A DNA stretch of 64,000 nucleotides, taken from NCBI GenBank assembly GCA_963815285.1, contig CAWFGB010000004.1, positions 496,001 through 560,000 on the forward strand. Reading direction: 5' to 3'. How positions within the stretch are numbered: the first letter of the stretch is position 1; each line of letters opens with the position of its first letter. The translations under genes were made by a program, and so were the position numbers. Positions 63,590 through 64,000 of this stretch are shown here, piece after piece. This stretch comes from JACCSI01 sp963815285 (GTDB lineage Bacteria; Acidobacteriota; Vicinamibacteria; Vicinamibacterales; UBA2999). The notes beneath the pieces are model-generated. The model had not been told where the DNA came from, made no database searches, and saw only the letters and a program-made list of their open reading frames with translations.

Positions 63590-63612
63590 GACGATAAGCC
63601 GTATTAGGGCTC
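63590..63612 (+). repeat. Interspersed repeat 2, hairpin part (copy 4)
   Basis: GACGATAAGCCGTATTAGGG then CTC matches the 5' part of the element at 29691. AAGCC-gtatta-GGGCT-type pairing makes a small hairpin. Confidence 0.55.
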
Positions 63613-63655
63613 TCCGACATCAGTCGAGCACGCGGGTGAGCAGTCCCTGATCTCA

Positions 63656-64000
63656 CTACTTGATTCGCGGCACCTCGGTCATCCAGACATTGCCCGTGTG
63701 CTCACCGAGATTGAACACGATCTTGTCATGCGCGACGGCGACGCCCGGCTCGCCCAGGTAGAGGTTCTTCCACGACAAGCCTCGGCTGTGGAAATGCTGG
63801 ATCGCAAAAGGTTGCCGGCTGGGCCGTTTCGTCATCGGGTCAAGGCGTTGCGCCCACAAACACGGCGAGCCGTCGCGATCAGACCAGAAGTACAACAGAG
63901 TCGCTCGCGGCGACCAACTCGGCGCGTCGCCATCATCGCTGATCTCGATCCATTCTTTCTCTTCAGCAACGGTTCCTTGATCTAATTTTGCGATGAAGAC
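63656..64000 (-). CDS. TolB/WD40-like propeller protein, C-terminal part (runs off window)
   Basis: The frame is open from the right edge to a stop at 63656. EWIEISDDGDAPSWSPRATL, then LLYFWSDRDGSPCLWAQRLD, are propeller blades of the type attached to Ser/Thr kinases or PD40-repeat proteins. The last blade ends GNVWMTEVPRIK. The N-terminal part lies outside the window, so whether a kinase domain is present is unknown. Confidence 0.75.
   Translation of the reverse strand, partial: VFIAKLDQGTVAEEKEWIEISDDGDAPSWSPRATLLYFWSDRDGSPCLWAQRLDPMTKRPSRQPFAIQHFHSRGLSWKNLYLGEPGVAVAHDKIVFNLGEHTGNVWMTEVPRIK

Overview
The window is high-GC bacterial DNA that reads like a soil acidobacterium of the Vicinamibacteria type. 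This is inferred from gene content, not from a marker gene: an 850-residue orphan FtsX/MacB permease of the kind expanded in Acidobacteriota plus two relics of the same family, several Ser/Thr kinases fused to TPR or TolB-like propeller domains, secreted metallo-hydrolases and amidohydrolases, and a cox-type molybdenum hydroxylase operon. Many starts lack a Shine-Dalgarno and sit just downstream of TANAAT hexamers, which suggests leaderless mRNAs.

Layout. 0-12.4 kb is accessory and eroded: three copies of a hairpin-bearing intergenic repeat, one intact permease, a broken metallo-beta-lactamase-fold gene, a GDSL hydrolase, a broken endonuclease/exonuclease/phosphatase gene, two unrecognised small genes, a TPR kinase, a lysine-rich microprotein, a tyrosine-recombinase C-terminal fragment beside tRNA-Ser(GCU), and a PIN-domain toxin-antitoxin pair. 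12.7-21.9 kb is an intact nine-gene operon with a near-consensus promoter. It encodes a form I (AYRCSFR motif) aerobic carbon monoxide dehydrogenase (coxM, coxS, coxL) preceded by its maturation genes (XdhC, MocA-like, XdhC-YHS fusion, coxD, coxE, coxG). 22-31 kb holds a frameshifted propeller kinase, a metallopeptidase-like gene, a winged-helix/FHA regulator, a triple RidA protein followed by a threonine dehydratase-like enzyme, greB, small gene remnants and a broken class C beta-lactamase-fold hydrolase. 31-40 kb has a polytopic membrane protein, a BON-LysM protein, secreted MBL, NHL and amidohydrolase proteins and an internally deleted kinase gene.

40.8-44.4 kb carries frdABCD (quinol:fumarate reductase/succinate dehydrogenase) behind a small cysteine-containing ORF. 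44-57 kb has a permease relic, a VOC protein, a diheme cytochrome, a TPP enzyme, a beta-barrel protein, an M14 carboxypeptidase, a PQQ sugar dehydrogenase-like protein, a 3D-domain protein, a second permease relic and small membrane proteins. 57-62 kb is an M28 peptidase, uvrA and an upstream nucleotidyltransferase, all on the minus strand. The window ends with a collagen-like secreted protein and the C-terminal end of another propeller protein.

The genes together suggest a respiratory heterotroph that uses trace CO as an electron donor, scavenges peptides and sugars outside the cytoplasm, and signals through Ser/Thr kinases and FHA proteins. Two kinds of damage recur: single-base frameshifts in otherwise conserved genes, some at homopolymers and possibly assembly errors, and genes that keep both ends but have lost their middle, which cannot be sequencing noise.
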